This document shows positions 16,016 to 24,476 of a stretch of DNA of 64,000 nt, piece after piece. The notes beneath the pieces were generated by a model that was not told the origin of the DNA, did not search any database, and saw only the letters and a program-made list of their open reading frames with translations. Made by a program: the position numbers and the translations under genes. Position 1 is the stretch's first letter. Each line of letters opens with the position of its first letter. The DNA is from an uncultured Anaerolineae bacterium (lineage in GTDB: Bacteria > Chloroflexota > Anaerolineae > J036 > Brachytrichaceae): the NCBI GenBank assembly GCA_938034415.1, contig CALHLE010000019.1, positions 1 through 64,000 of the forward strand, read 5' to 3'.

Positions 16016-17530
16016 ATGGGACAACTGACGATCACCCCCTCACTTGAAGGGATGCGCGCGCTGAGCGAGCGCGGCAATCTAATTCCAATCTACGCCGAAC
16101 TGCCGTCCGACCTGGATACGCCGGTCTCGCTCTTCCTGCGGCTGGCCGGCGATGACCCTGCCTTCCTGTTGGAGAGCGTCTCCGGCGGCGAGCAGGTCGC
16201 GCGTTACTCGTTCATCGGCGTGCACCTGCGCGAGGCGCTGGTGTTCCGCGATGGCCGACTCTACCGCCATACGCTCACCCCGGACGGCCTGACGGCGCAG
16301 CCTTTCCCCGCCAGCGAAGGCGACCTGCTGGACCATCTGCGCCGCGAGATGGCCAAGTATCGCTTTGTGCCGTCATCGCAATTGCCGCGCTTCTGCGGTG
16401 GGTTGGTCGGTTACACCGGCTACGATGTAGTGCGGCAGTTCGAGCGCCTGCCGGCGGACGCCGCTGATGTGCTGCGCCTCCCCGACGCCGCTTACTTGCT
16501 GGCCGACACGCTGGTCGCATTCGATCACGCCCGCCACCGGCTGCTGATCATTGCCAATGCCTACCTAGACGGCGCGCCCACCCTGGTCGAAGCTTACGAA
16601 GATGCCGTAGCGCGCATTAAGACGATCCACGCGCGGCTGGGCGCGCCGATGGCTACGCTCAAGCCGAATCCGCAGGCCGTTTGCACGCCGCCGCGCGCGA
16701 ACAAGTCGCAGGCGGAGTTCGAGCAGATGGTGCGCACGGCCAAGGAGCATATTCAGGCCGGTGACATCTTCCAGGTGGTGTTATCGCGGCGGATCGAGCG
16801 GCGCACGACGGCTCACCCATTCGCCATCTACCGTGCGCTGCGCATGTTGAATCCATCGCCGTGGATGTTCTACTTCAACTTCGATGGGCTTCTGGCGGAG
16901 AATCTGAAGCTGATCGGCGCGTCGCCGGAGATGCATGCGCGCTTCGAGAACGGCATCGCCAGCGTTCGGCCCATCGCCGGCACGCGGCGGCGCGGTTCGA
17001 ATGAGCACGAGGACGCGGCACTGGCAAAAGAGCTGCTGTCAGATCCAAAAGAGCGCGCCGAACACGTCATGCTCGTAGATTTGGGACGCAACGACATCGG
17101 CCGCGTCGCGCAATACGGCACGGTGCGCGTGCCAGAATTGATGGTCGTCGAGCACTACTCGCATGTGATGCACATCGTCAGCCTGGTGGAAGGCAAGGTG
17201 CGCGACGGGCTGGACGCCTTTGACGTGTTGCGCGCCACCTTTCCCGCCGGCACCCTCAGCGGCGCGCCTAAAGTGCGCGCAATGGAAATCATCGAAGCGT
17301 TAGAGGGCGAACGCCGGGGCATCTATGGCGGATGTGTGGGCTACTTCTCGTTCAACGGTCAGATGGACACTTGCATCGGCATCCGCACCATCGTGATGCG
17401 CGACGACATATGCTACGTGCAGGCCGGGGCCGGCATCGTCGCCGACAGCGATCCCACTGCGGAGTTTCACGAAACGCACAACAAAGCTCGCGCGCTGATG
17501 ATCGCTATTGACGAAGCCGAGAATCAGTAG
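16016..17530 (+). CDS. trpE: Anthranilate synthase component I
   Basis: Converts chorismate plus ammonia (from TrpG) to anthranilate, first step of tryptophan synthesis. 504 residues. The N-terminal domain holds the feedback motif LLES near residue 50; the chorismate-binding domain shows PIAGTRRRG, DLGRNDIGR, GTLSGAPKVRAMEII and the GAGIVADSDP stretch. Length and motifs favour TrpE over PabB, and the Trp-specific T-box upstream supports this. trpG follows after 59 bases. No trpD, C, F, B or A is in the window. Confidence 0.95.
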   Translation: MGQLTITPSLEGMRALSERGNLIPIYAELPSDLDTPVSLFLRLAGDDPAFLLESVSGGEQVARYSFIGVHLREALVFRDGRLYRHTLTPDGLTAQPFPASEGDLLDHLRREMAKYRFVPSSQLPRFCGGLVGYTGYDVVRQFERLPADAADVLRLPDAAYLLADTLVAFDHARHRLLIIANAYLDGAPTLVEAYEDAVARIKTIHARLGAPMATLKPNPQAVCTPPRANKSQAEFEQMVRTAKEHIQAGDIFQVVLSRRIERRTTAHPFAIYRALRMLNPSPWMFYFNFDGLLAENLKLIGASPEMHARFENGIASVRPIAGTRRRGSNEHEDAALAKELLSDPKERAEHVMLVDLGRNDIGRVAQYGTVRVPELMVVEHYSHVMHIVSLVEGKVRDGLDAFDVLRATFPAGTLSGAPKVRAMEIIEALEGERRGIYGGCVGYFSFNGQMDTCIGIRTIVMRDDICYVQAGAGIVADSDPTAEFHETHNKARALMIAIDEAENQ

Positions 17531-17589
17531 GCAGAGTAGGCAGAGATAGAAAGCCAGTCTCTCATCCCAACCTCAAACGGTGAAATCCG

Positions 17590-18156
17590 ATGATCATTGT
17601 CATCGATAATTACGATTCGTTCACCTACAACCTGGTGCAATACCTGGGTGAGCTAGGCGCAGCATTGCGCGTCTTCCGCAACGACCAGGTGACGCTCGAT
17701 CAGCTCAGAGCGCTCAAGCCGAGGGGATTCGTGATCTCGCCGGGGCCGGGCACGCCGCAGAAGGACAGCGGCATCAGCAACGACGTGCTGCGCGAGTTTA
17801 GCGGCCAGGTGCCTATCCTCGGCGTGTGCCTAGGGCAGCAGTGCATGGGATATGTGTTCGGCGGCAGCGTCGTCCGTGCGCCGCGGCTGATGCACGGCAA
17901 AACATCGCTCATCCACCACAACGGGCGCGACCTGTTCCGCGGCCTGCCCAACCCGTTCGAGGCAACGCGCTACCACTCGCTGATCGTAGAAGAGCCGCTG
18001 CCGCCGGCGCTCGAGGTCACCGCGTTTACCGCAGAAGGCGAAGTGATGGGCCTGCGCCATAAGCAGCATCCCACCTTCGGCGTGCAGTTCCATCCGGAGA
18101 GCATCCTGACCCAGAACGGCAAACAGATCATCGCCAACTTCCTCGCCATGATATGA
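17590..18156 (+). CDS. trpG: Anthranilate synthase component II (glutamine amidotransferase)
   Basis: 188-residue class I amidotransferase giving ammonia to TrpE. Catalytic Cys80 in GVCLGQQ, His168 and Glu170 in FHPES. N-terminus [19 protein letters not shown] is typical. Proteins of this type can also serve PabB in folate synthesis; the position after trpE makes the trp role primary. Transcribed under the T-box. Confidence 0.95.
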   Translation: MIIVIDNYDSFTYNLVQYLGELGAALRVFRNDQVTLDQLRALKPRGFVISPGPGTPQKDSGISNDVLREFSGQVPILGVCLGQQCMGYVFGGSVVRAPRLMHGKTSLIHHNGRDLFRGLPNPFEATRYHSLIVEEPLPPALEVTAFTAEGEVMGLRHKQHPTFGVQFHPESILTQNGKQIIANFLAMI

Positions 18157-18202
18157 GCGCAAGGATGACCAGCGCCCCATCACGGCTGGCCTGAAATCGG
18201 GC

Positions 18203-19069
18203 ATGATAAAGTTGGCAGCGACCATGCGACGATTGACCTGCGGCGAGCTGGCCTATTACCAGTTCGACGCCTTGCGCGAGGCGAGCGTCAACCACGGCAT
18301 CTTCACCCGCCTGGGCGGCGTGAGCCAGGGGCCATGGGCATCGCTGAACATGAGCTGCACTACCGGCGATGCGGCCGAGCCGGTGCGCGAAAATCGCCGA
18401 CGCGCGTTCTCGGCCCTGGGTCTGACGCCGGAGCGGGCGCTGACCTCGTGGATGGTGCACGGCAATGCGGTGCGCGTGGTCTCAAGCGACGATTTGCGCG
18501 TCCCAAGCGCGAATGAGGCGCGCGCCGATGCCCTGATCACCCAGGCGCGCGGCTTGGCCTTGACGTTGCGCTTTGCCGACTGCGTGCCGGCGCTGTTCTG
18601 CGATCCGGTGAAAGGCGCGATTGGCATCGCCCATGCCGGCTGGCGCGGCATCGTCAACGGTGTGCTGGTGGCGACGGTGCGCGCGATGCAGCGCGCGTTC
18701 GGCTCGCATCCCCAGGACATCATCGTCGGCATTGGCCCATGCATCGGCCCAGATAAGTTCGAGGTGGGCGAGGATGTCGCCGCGCAGATCCAGGCGGCGG
18801 TGCCTGCGCCGGTTGTCCTCAGCGATGAAGGGAAGGGGCGGCGCGTGGAAGCGCACCCCGTTGCCCCGTCGTCCGGCGCGGGCGCCGCCGGCAAACGCAA
18901 CCCGCGCGTGGACCTCTGGACGGCGGCGCGCGCGCAACTGGAAGGCGCCGGCGTCGGGCATGTCGAAGTCGCCGCCATATGCACGGCCAGCAACACCCGC
19001 GAATGGTTCAGCCACCGCGCCGAGCAGGGCAAGACCGGCCGCTTCGGCGCGATCATCGCGTTGGATTGA
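18203..19069 (+). CDS. pgeF: YlmD/YfiH (LACC1-like) multicopper polyphenol oxidase family, PgeF
   Basis: 288 residues. The family has zinc-dependent purine nucleoside phosphorylase/adenosine deaminase activity and edits peptidoglycan precursors in E. coli. Metal ligands are visible: His in VHGNAVRVV, Cys in FADCVPALF and His in AHAGWRGIVNG; the GIGPCIGP and NPRVDLW motifs are also typical. A short Gly/Ala-rich insert (SSGAGAAGKRN) precedes the last domain. Start at 18203 or an in-frame ATG at 18224. Same strand as trpG with a 46-base gap, so co-transcription is possible. Confidence 0.85.
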   Translation: MIKLAATMRRLTCGELAYYQFDALREASVNHGIFTRLGGVSQGPWASLNMSCTTGDAAEPVRENRRRAFSALGLTPERALTSWMVHGNAVRVVSSDDLRVPSANEARADALITQARGLALTLRFADCVPALFCDPVKGAIGIAHAGWRGIVNGVLVATVRAMQRAFGSHPQDIIVGIGPCIGPDKFEVGEDVAAQIQAAVPAPVVLSDEGKGRRVEAHPVAPSSGAGAAGKRNPRVDLWTAARAQLEGAGVGHVEVAAICTASNTREWFSHRAEQGKTGRFGAIIALD

Positions 19070-19099
19070 CCGTCGCGCCCACGCGTCCGGCGCGCAGCG

Positions 19100-19864
19100 T
19101 CACTCGCCGTAGATCTCGCGGGGATCCACTGGCGTCAGCCGAGGGATGAAGCGCGGCACAGCCTTCAAGTAGCGCTCATACTGCGCGCCGAAGCGCTGGC
19201 GCAGCTCGCGCTCCTCCAGCCGCAACTGCATCGTCAACTGCGCGATGTAGATGACGAGCGTCAACGCCAAGAACCAATTCTGGGTGAGCAGCGCCGTGCT
19301 TGCGATCAGGGTCATGTCGGTGACGTATAGCGGGTTGCGCACGTAGCGATAGGGGCCGGAGACCACCAAGCGTTGCGGCACGTCGTAGCGCTCGGCCATT
19401 TCCCCCGGCGGGAAGAGCGCCGGCACGAACAACAGGCGCTTCCAGCCCATCTGCCCGGCAGCCCACACGCCGATCAGGACCGAGATGAGCACGCCCACGC
19501 CGCCGATCGCCTGTAACCAGACCGGGCCGGCCCACGTCCAGTTCAGCCAGGCCGGCGCAAAGGCGATCAGCAGCAGCGCCGTGCCGATCCACATCAGCCC
19601 GACCTCGACGAGATACCAGCCGAGCAGGCCGCGTTGCCTCACCCACGCGCGCCAGCGTTCGAGCATCGGGTATGTACACAGGTCAATCACCACCATGCCT
19701 AGGTAGAACGCGGCCACGTAGATCGGCAGCAGGGTCCAGCGGCCGACCAGCGCGTCGCCGACGACGCAGACGACGAACGACAGCAGCCATAGCCACGACG
19801 GGCCGTGGTGCCACTGCGCGCGGACAGTGGTCGGTGTTTTTGAAGAGGGGGTGTGCGCAGCCAT
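19100..19864 (-). CDS. Isoprenylcysteine carboxyl methyltransferase-like membrane protein
   Basis: 254 residues, about five to six membrane helices. The C-terminal half has the ICMT/PEMT signature: GPYRYVRNPLYVTDM (SAM-binding region) and an RLEERELRQRFGAQYERY helix with conserved Glu pair, as in isoprenylcysteine methyltransferase and phospholipid methyltransferase families. The substrate in bacteria is not known; lipid methylation is likely. The start codon has TACAAT six bases upstream on the same strand. The glycosidase gene lies directly upstream in the same direction. Confidence 0.8.
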   Translation of the reverse strand: MAAHTPSSKTPTTVRAQWHHGPSWLWLLSFVVCVVGDALVGRWTLLPIYVAAFYLGMVVIDLCTYPMLERWRAWVRQRGLLGWYLVEVGLMWIGTALLLIAFAPAWLNWTWAGPVWLQAIGGVGVLISVLIGVWAAGQMGWKRLLFVPALFPPGEMAERYDVPQRLVVSGPYRYVRNPLYVTDMTLIASTALLTQNWFLALTLVIYIAQLTMQLRLEERELRQRFGAQYERYLKAVPRFIPRLTPVDPREIYGE

Positions 19865-19870
19865 ATCGTG

Positions 19871-19876
19871 ATTGTA
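19871..19876 (-). promoter_or_regulatory. -10 element TACAAT, leaderless
   Basis: Minus-strand TACAAT ends six bases before the ATG at 19864, without a Shine-Dalgarno. It would allow separate expression from the upstream glycosidase gene. Confidence 0.45.
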
Positions 19877-19891
19877 AGGAAGAACGCCAAT

Positions 19892-20980
19892 TTAGGGGAC
19901 GAGCGCGCGTCGCACTTCCTCGTAGATCGGCAGCGGCTCCAGCGACGGCGTCACGAAGGTGAAATGGTCGCGGTAGCCGCGCGCCGGCGCCGGCAGCTTG
20001 AACACCCAGAACGCGACGCAGCGCACCCACGGCCAGTGCGCCTGAGCGTAGTCGAGCGCGCGAAGGGTGTATTCGATGCGCTGCGCCGGCGTCACCCCGT
20101 TCACCCAGTTCACGTCGTCGTTCCAGCCGGCCTCGGTGACGTAGATGGGTGAATCGTCGCCGTGGGCCAACATGATCGCGCGCAGCAGCTCGACGCGCCG
20201 AAAGTTGATCGCCTCCGGCGCAGGAGGCGCTTCCGGCGGCATCGTTGTGCCGTAAGTGTGCGCGGCGAGCGCGTCCCATGGGCGACCAGAGCCGGCCAGC
20301 GCGACATACATCTCTTCCAGGTATTCCAGGTCGCTGAGCGCCACGTCGCGGTTGCGCTCGGTCGTCGGCGCAAGCGCGCCGGCCAGCACGACCGCAGCGG
20401 GGTTGGCTTGTTTGATGGCAGGATAGACAACGCGCAATAGCGCCACGTAGGCCGCCGGGTCCACGCGGCGCATGCCCCATTCGTTCTGCAGATTCGGCTC
20501 GTTCCAGATGATGAAGTGCGCAATGCGGCCCTCGAAGTGCGCCGCGAAAGCAGCGGCGAAGTCGGCGAACGCGCCGTAGTGCTGCGGGTCCAGATGGGTG
20601 AACGTGGAGTTCGGCGGGCGCGCCCACTCGGGCGTGAAGCCCAGCCGGGCGATCACCGTCAGCCCTTGCCGATTGGCGTGATCCACGATGCGATCTGCGC
20701 CGGCGAAGTCGCGCCGACCCTTCGCCTTCTCGTAGTAGGCCCAAGGGAAGAATTCGACGATCCACGGCGCGCCCATCTCCCGCGCCATTTCCATCCCCCG
20801 TTTTATCTTCCAGGCTTCGGCCTCCTCGACGAAGCGCGTGTGCAGGCCGGCCAGCGCGTTGCGCGTGGCCACGCGCTGTTGCGGGCCGAGCATGACCGGT
20901 AACTGCGGCGGACGCACCTGCAGCAGCAGCCAAGCTAGCCCAATCAACGCCAAAGCCGGGACGAAGCGGCGGGGAGACAT
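19892..20980 (-). CDS. Membrane-anchored glycoside hydrolase, GH-A clan type
   Basis: 362 residues from the ATG at 20980. N-terminal signal anchor at about residues 6-22 (VPALALIGLAWLLLQV) puts the enzyme outside. The barrel has the clan GH-A pair of acids: Glu in FIIWNEPNLQNEW (acid/base) and Glu in IYVTEAGWNDD (nucleophile). It resembles GH5/GH39-like cellulase or xylosidase folds, but the exact family and substrate are not clear. A longer TTG-started version (21037) would overlap the start region of the divergent lactonase gene, so I prefer 20980. Confidence 0.8.
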   Translation of the reverse strand: MSPRRFVPALALIGLAWLLLQVRPPQLPVMLGPQQRVATRNALAGLHTRFVEEAEAWKIKRGMEMAREMGAPWIVEFFPWAYYEKAKGRRDFAGADRIVDHANRQGLTVIARLGFTPEWARPPNSTFTHLDPQHYGAFADFAAAFAAHFEGRIAHFIIWNEPNLQNEWGMRRVDPAAYVALLRVVYPAIKQANPAAVVLAGALAPTTERNRDVALSDLEYLEEMYVALAGSGRPWDALAAHTYGTTMPPEAPPAPEAINFRRVELLRAIMLAHGDDSPIYVTEAGWNDDVNWVNGVTPAQRIEYTLRALDYAQAHWPWVRCVAFWVFKLPAPARGYRDHFTFVTPSLEPLPIYEEVRRALVP

Positions 20981-21065
20981 CAGGTCTGGGTCACGAGAGG
21001 TTGTCCATCGCGAATCCAACAGCAGCCGGATTGCCAACTACGGATTACAGATTACCATCCTTGGC

Positions 21066-21932
21066 ATGGACTATGAACTAGAGCTGATCGCCGATTATGC
21101 CTGCGAGTGCGGCGAAGGGCCGTTGTGGCATCCGATGGAGAAGCGCGTGTATTGGCTGGACATCGTGAACCCGCGCATGTTCTGGTACGAGCCGGCCACC
21201 GGCCGGCACGCGCAGTTCGATGTCGGTCGCGTCGTCGGCGGGTTCACCATTCAGGCGGATGGGGCGCTCCTGCTGTTCATGGATCGCGGCTCGGTGGCGA
21301 CGTGGAAGAACGGCCAACTGCGCATGGTGATCGAGGAACTGCCCGAAGAGCGCGAGACGCGCTTCAACGACGTGTTCGCCGATTCGCGCGGACGGGTGTT
21401 CTGCGGCACGATGCCCACCCGTGACCGGCTCGGCCGGCTATACCGCCTCGACCACGACGGCTCGATTCACAAGCTGCTCGACGGCATCCGTTGCTCGAAC
21501 GGCATGGGGCTGACGCTCGACCGCAAACGCTTGTACTACACCGATAGCGAAGCCTACACGATCTACCTGTTCGACTACGACGAAGAAACAGGCCAGTTGA
21601 GCAACCGGCGCGTCTTCGTCGAGCATGGGCCGGAAGACGGCCTGCCGGACGGCATGACGGTGGACGCCCAGGGCAACGTGTGGTCGGCCCACTGGGATGG
21701 CGGTTGCCTGATCCGCTACGACCGCGACGGCAACGAGACGCTGCGCATTCCCTTCCTTGCCAAGAAGGTGTCATCGGTGACTTTCGGCGGCGACGATTAT
21801 CGCGACATGTATGTCACCACCGCAGGCGGGAACGATAAGGCAGAAGAGGGACAAGGCGCCGGCGCACTGTTCCGCTTGCGCATCCCCGGCGTGCGGGGCT
21901 TGCCGGAGTATCTCTCGCGCATTCTGCTCTAG
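21066..21932 (+). CDS. SMP-30/gluconolactonase/regucalcin-family protein
   Basis: 289-residue six-bladed beta-propeller. The metal site residues are present: Glu in CGEGPLW, Asn in RFNDVFAD and Asn/Asp in CSNGMGL and LPDGMTVDAQGNVW. The family hydrolyses sugar lactones such as gluconolactone in the cytosol with a divalent metal. The ATG at 21066 begins the conserved domain (ELIADYACECGEGP); upstream in-frame codons overlap the divergent gene. Adjacent to a glycosidase, which fits sugar metabolism, though the two are divergent. Confidence 0.88.
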   Translation: MDYELELIADYACECGEGPLWHPMEKRVYWLDIVNPRMFWYEPATGRHAQFDVGRVVGGFTIQADGALLLFMDRGSVATWKNGQLRMVIEELPEERETRFNDVFADSRGRVFCGTMPTRDRLGRLYRLDHDGSIHKLLDGIRCSNGMGLTLDRKRLYYTDSEAYTIYLFDYDEETGQLSNRRVFVEHGPEDGLPDGMTVDAQGNVWSAHWDGGCLIRYDRDGNETLRIPFLAKKVSSVTFGGDDYRDMYVTTAGGNDKAEEGQGAGALFRLRIPGVRGLPEYLSRILL

Positions 21933-21935
21933 ATG

Positions 21936-22676
21936 TCACGGCGCAGGCGGCAGCGCCGTGGTGGATTGCAGCGTGAATTCTTCGCCGTAGATGATCTCGA
22001 CGCCGCCCAGCGAGAGCACGTCGCCGGCTTCGAGTGTGCACTGCTTGATCGGGTAGCCGTTCAGGCGCGTGCCGCCGCTGCTGTTCAAATCCACCGCCAG
22101 GAAGCGCGCCAGGTCGTGTTGCCAGCGTAGCTCGAGGTGGTGGCGCGACACGCGGCGGTCGTCCACGATCACATCGTTGTCGTGCGCGCGCCCTATGCGC
22201 ACCAGCGTTGCGTTCAAGCCGATCTGCCGCTGCCCGTCCACGATGAGGAAGGGTCGGCGCGGCAACGAGACGGCCAGCGACGGCGTGGCCGAGGTGTCGG
22301 CCTGCGGCAGGTTGGACGCGATCCAGCGCGCCTTCACCTGCAAATGATGCGGCGGTATGTTTGGCGCGCCCCACAGCAGCACGCGCGGCGGCGCATCCAG
22401 GCGCAGGCCCATCTGCAGCATAATCTGCCGCACTTGCTCCGAGAGTTCGTCGGCGAGGCGCGGCCGGTTGGCCTCGAGCGTGCGCAAGTCGTCCTCGTTC
22501 AGCGTCACCCAGAAGTGGTTGGGAGCCGCCGGTGTGGCGCTGCCGGCCTGCGCGTCCTCGATGGCGCGAACGATGGCGCGCAGCACCGCGTTCGCTTCCA
22601 GCTTGCCGCCGAGCGCGCGCGCCAGCGATGCCTCGATCAACTGTTGGGCGAGATCTTCAAATCGGTGCATGAGCAT
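21936..22676 (-). CDS. DUF3662 (FhaA-type) and FHA domain protein
   Basis: 246 residues. Residues 1-110 match the FhaA N-terminal DUF3662 region (FEDLAQQLIEASLARALGG, FWVTLNEDDLRTLE), and ~150-235 form an FHA phosphothreonine-binding domain (VRIGRAHDNDVIVDDRRVSRHHLEL, DLNSSGGTRLNG). In actinobacteria FhaA binds a phosphorylated Mvi N/cell-wall partner and sits near Ser/Thr kinases; no kinase is in view here. ATG at 22676 or 22670 is likely; upstream codons run into the divergent prenyltransferase promoter. It converges with the lactonase gene, three bases apart. Confidence 0.82.
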   Translation of the reverse strand: MLMHRFEDLAQQLIEASLARALGGKLEANAVLRAIVRAIEDAQAGSATPAAPNHFWVTLNEDDLRTLEANRPRLADELSEQVRQIMLQMGLRLDAPPRVLLWGAPNIPPHHLQVKARWIASNLPQADTSATPSLAVSLPRRPFLIVDGQRQIGLNATLVRIGRAHDNDVIVDDRRVSRHHLELRWQHDLARFLAVDLNSSGGTRLNGYPIKQCTLEAGDVLSLGGVEIIYGEEFTLQSTTALPPAP

Positions 22677-22722
22677 AGCGGTGAGCGATGAACGCCCCCT
22701 ATCATCGCATATCATTATCATC

Positions 22723-23634
22723 ATGAAATCGAATGAGGCGGTAGCCGCGCCGTTTCACATCAGCCGCGCTGTGTCGGGGCTGCTGCGCAGCATGCGCCCT
22801 CAGCAGTGGACTAAGAACATCTTTATCTTCGCGGCGCTCGTGTTCGACGGCAAGCTATTCCAGCCCATCCCCCTCGCTAATACGCTCATCGGCTTCGCCG
22901 TGTTGTGTTTGCTGTCGTCGGCGGTGTATCTGATCAACGATTGCGCCGACGTGAACGCGGACCGCGCCCATCCGGTCAAGCGCAACCGCCCGATTGCACG
23001 CGGCGATGTGCCGATCCCGCTCGCCGTTGCATGGGCTGTCCTACTGACCGTCGTTTCGCTCGCCGTCGCGTTCGCTGTGAATCTTGTGTTCGGCGTTATC
23101 GCGCTGGTCTATCTGGCCACATCCACGCTCTACACGTTCAAGGTTAAGCGCATTGTGATCCTGGATGTGATCTTCCTGGCCGCCGGCTTCGTCCTGCGCG
23201 TGGCAGCCGGCACGCCCCTCGTGGACGCCGAGCGTTTCTCGCCCTGGCTCTACACCTGCATGGCGCTGCTGGCGCTGTTGATCGGTTTTGGCAAGCGGCG
23301 CGCCGAGCTGGTTGAGCTGGGCGGGCGCTCGACGACGCGCGCTTCGCTCGACCATTACTCCTTGCCGTTGCTCGACCAGATTATCGCGATCGTCACCAGC
23401 GCGCTGATCGTGTCCTATACCTTCTACACGTTCTTTGCGCCGCAGTTGCCGCCCAATCACGCCATGATGCTGACCATCCCCTTTGTGGCATATGCCCTAT
23501 TTCGCTACTTGTATCTGGTGCACGTGAAAGGCGAAGGCGGCGCGCCCGACGAACTGGCGCTGAAAGACCGCCCATTACAGGTGACGTTTGTGCTGTGGGC
23601 GCTAGTGGCGATCGCCGTGCTCTATATGAGCTAG
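22723..23634 (+). CDS. UbiA-family prenyltransferase, decaprenyl-phosphate phosphoribosyltransferase-like
   Basis: 303-residue integral membrane enzyme with about nine helices. It has the aspartate motif NDCADVNADRAHPVKRNRPIA and a LRSMRPQQWTKN N-terminus; both are typical of the DPPR-synthase subgroup (Rv3806c-like), which transfers phosphoribose to a polyprenyl phosphate for cell-envelope arabinose or ribose donors. A different UbiA substrate cannot be excluded. A TATCAT hexamer lies seven bases before the ATG, and no Shine-Dalgarno is seen. Divergent from the FHA gene. Confidence 0.82.
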   Translation: MKSNEAVAAPFHISRAVSGLLRSMRPQQWTKNIFIFAALVFDGKLFQPIPLANTLIGFAVLCLLSSAVYLINDCADVNADRAHPVKRNRPIARGDVPIPLAVAWAVLLTVVSLAVAFAVNLVFGVIALVYLATSTLYTFKVKRIVILDVIFLAAGFVLRVAAGTPLVDAERFSPWLYTCMALLALLIGFGKRRAELVELGGRSTTRASLDHYSLPLLDQIIAIVTSALIVSYTFYTFFAPQLPPNHAMMLTIPFVAYALFRYLYLVHVKGEGGAPDELALKDRPLQVTFVLWALVAIAVLYMS

Positions 23635-23663
23635 GTGCGAGCGGCCGAATCGGCGCGCCCGCG

Positions 23664-24416
23664 TCAGATGCCCAGCGCCTCGCGTATTGCGAGCGGTGAA
23701 TCGCCGATGATGCCGTGCACGCCGCTTGTAGCAGCGCGAACGATGTCGGCGCGCTCGTTGACCGTCCACGTGTTCACCCGTTTGCCTTGCGCCTTCAGCT
23801 TCGCCACGAACGCCGGCGTGATCAGGCCGATGTCGGGATGGCGAAACTCGTGCGGCACGAGGGGCGCCATCCACACCTCGCGCAGGTGAACCGGCATACC
23901 ATGGTGATACAGGATGCCGCGTGGGATGTCGGGCGCCAATTGCGCCAGCCGGCGCACCGCCAGCGGGTTGAACGAGGAGAACAGCACGCGATCTTCGCAG
24001 CCGTGTCGCCTGACCACCTCGACCACCAAGCGCTCCAGCCCGTCGAAGGGCGTGGCATAGTTTTTGACCTCGATGTTTAGCAGGAAGGGGCGAGGTGCGC
24101 CGGCGGTGGCGGTGATCACCTCATCGAGCGTCGGGATGCGCTCGCCGTTGCCCGCGTCCAGCCTGCGCAACGCAGCCAGCGACAGGGCGCGCACCCGGCC
24201 CTCGCCGTCCGTCGTGCGGTTCACCGTGTCGTCGTGAATGACAACCACTTCGCCGGTTGCGCAGCGCATCACGTCCAATTCGACGCCATCGGCGCCTTGC
24301 GCCTGGGCCAGCATGAACGCGGCGAGCGTGTTCTCCGGCGCATGCGCGCTGGCCCCCCGGTGGCCGATGATGAGCGGGCGACCGGCTTGATTGAGCCAGT
24401 GATTCATCGCCGGCAT
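23664..24416 (-). CDS. ugpQ: Glycerophosphodiester phosphodiesterase
   Basis: 250 residues, GDPD TIM barrel. Active-site motifs: IGHRGASAHAPENT (His, Arg), ELDVMRC (Glu, Asp), VVIHDDTVNRTTDG (His) and a later LNIEVKN. It hydrolyses glycerophosphodiesters to glycerol-3-phosphate and an alcohol; no signal peptide, so cytosolic. An open frame extends upstream antisense to the beta-helix gene, but the GDPD domain starts at this ATG (or at 24407). Confidence 0.92.
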   Translation of the reverse strand: MPAMNHWLNQAGRPLIIGHRGASAHAPENTLAAFMLAQAQGADGVELDVMRCATGEVVVIHDDTVNRTTDGEGRVRALSLAALRRLDAGNGERIPTLDEVITATAGAPRPFLLNIEVKNYATPFDGLERLVVEVVRRHGCEDRVLFSSFNPLAVRRLAQLAPDIPRGILYHHGMPVHLREVWMAPLVPHEFRHPDIGLITPAFVAKLKAQGKRVNTWTVNERADIVRAATSGVHGIIGDSPLAIREALGI

Positions 24417-24476
24417 TTTACTTTTCAATCGTTGAGCGTCATCGCGCCCGACGTAATACGGGTTAAGATTGATGCG

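Noticed and set aside
20981-21037. Longer TTG start for the glycosidase
   Set aside because: It would overlap the promoter region of the divergent lactonase; the signal anchor follows the ATG at 20980.
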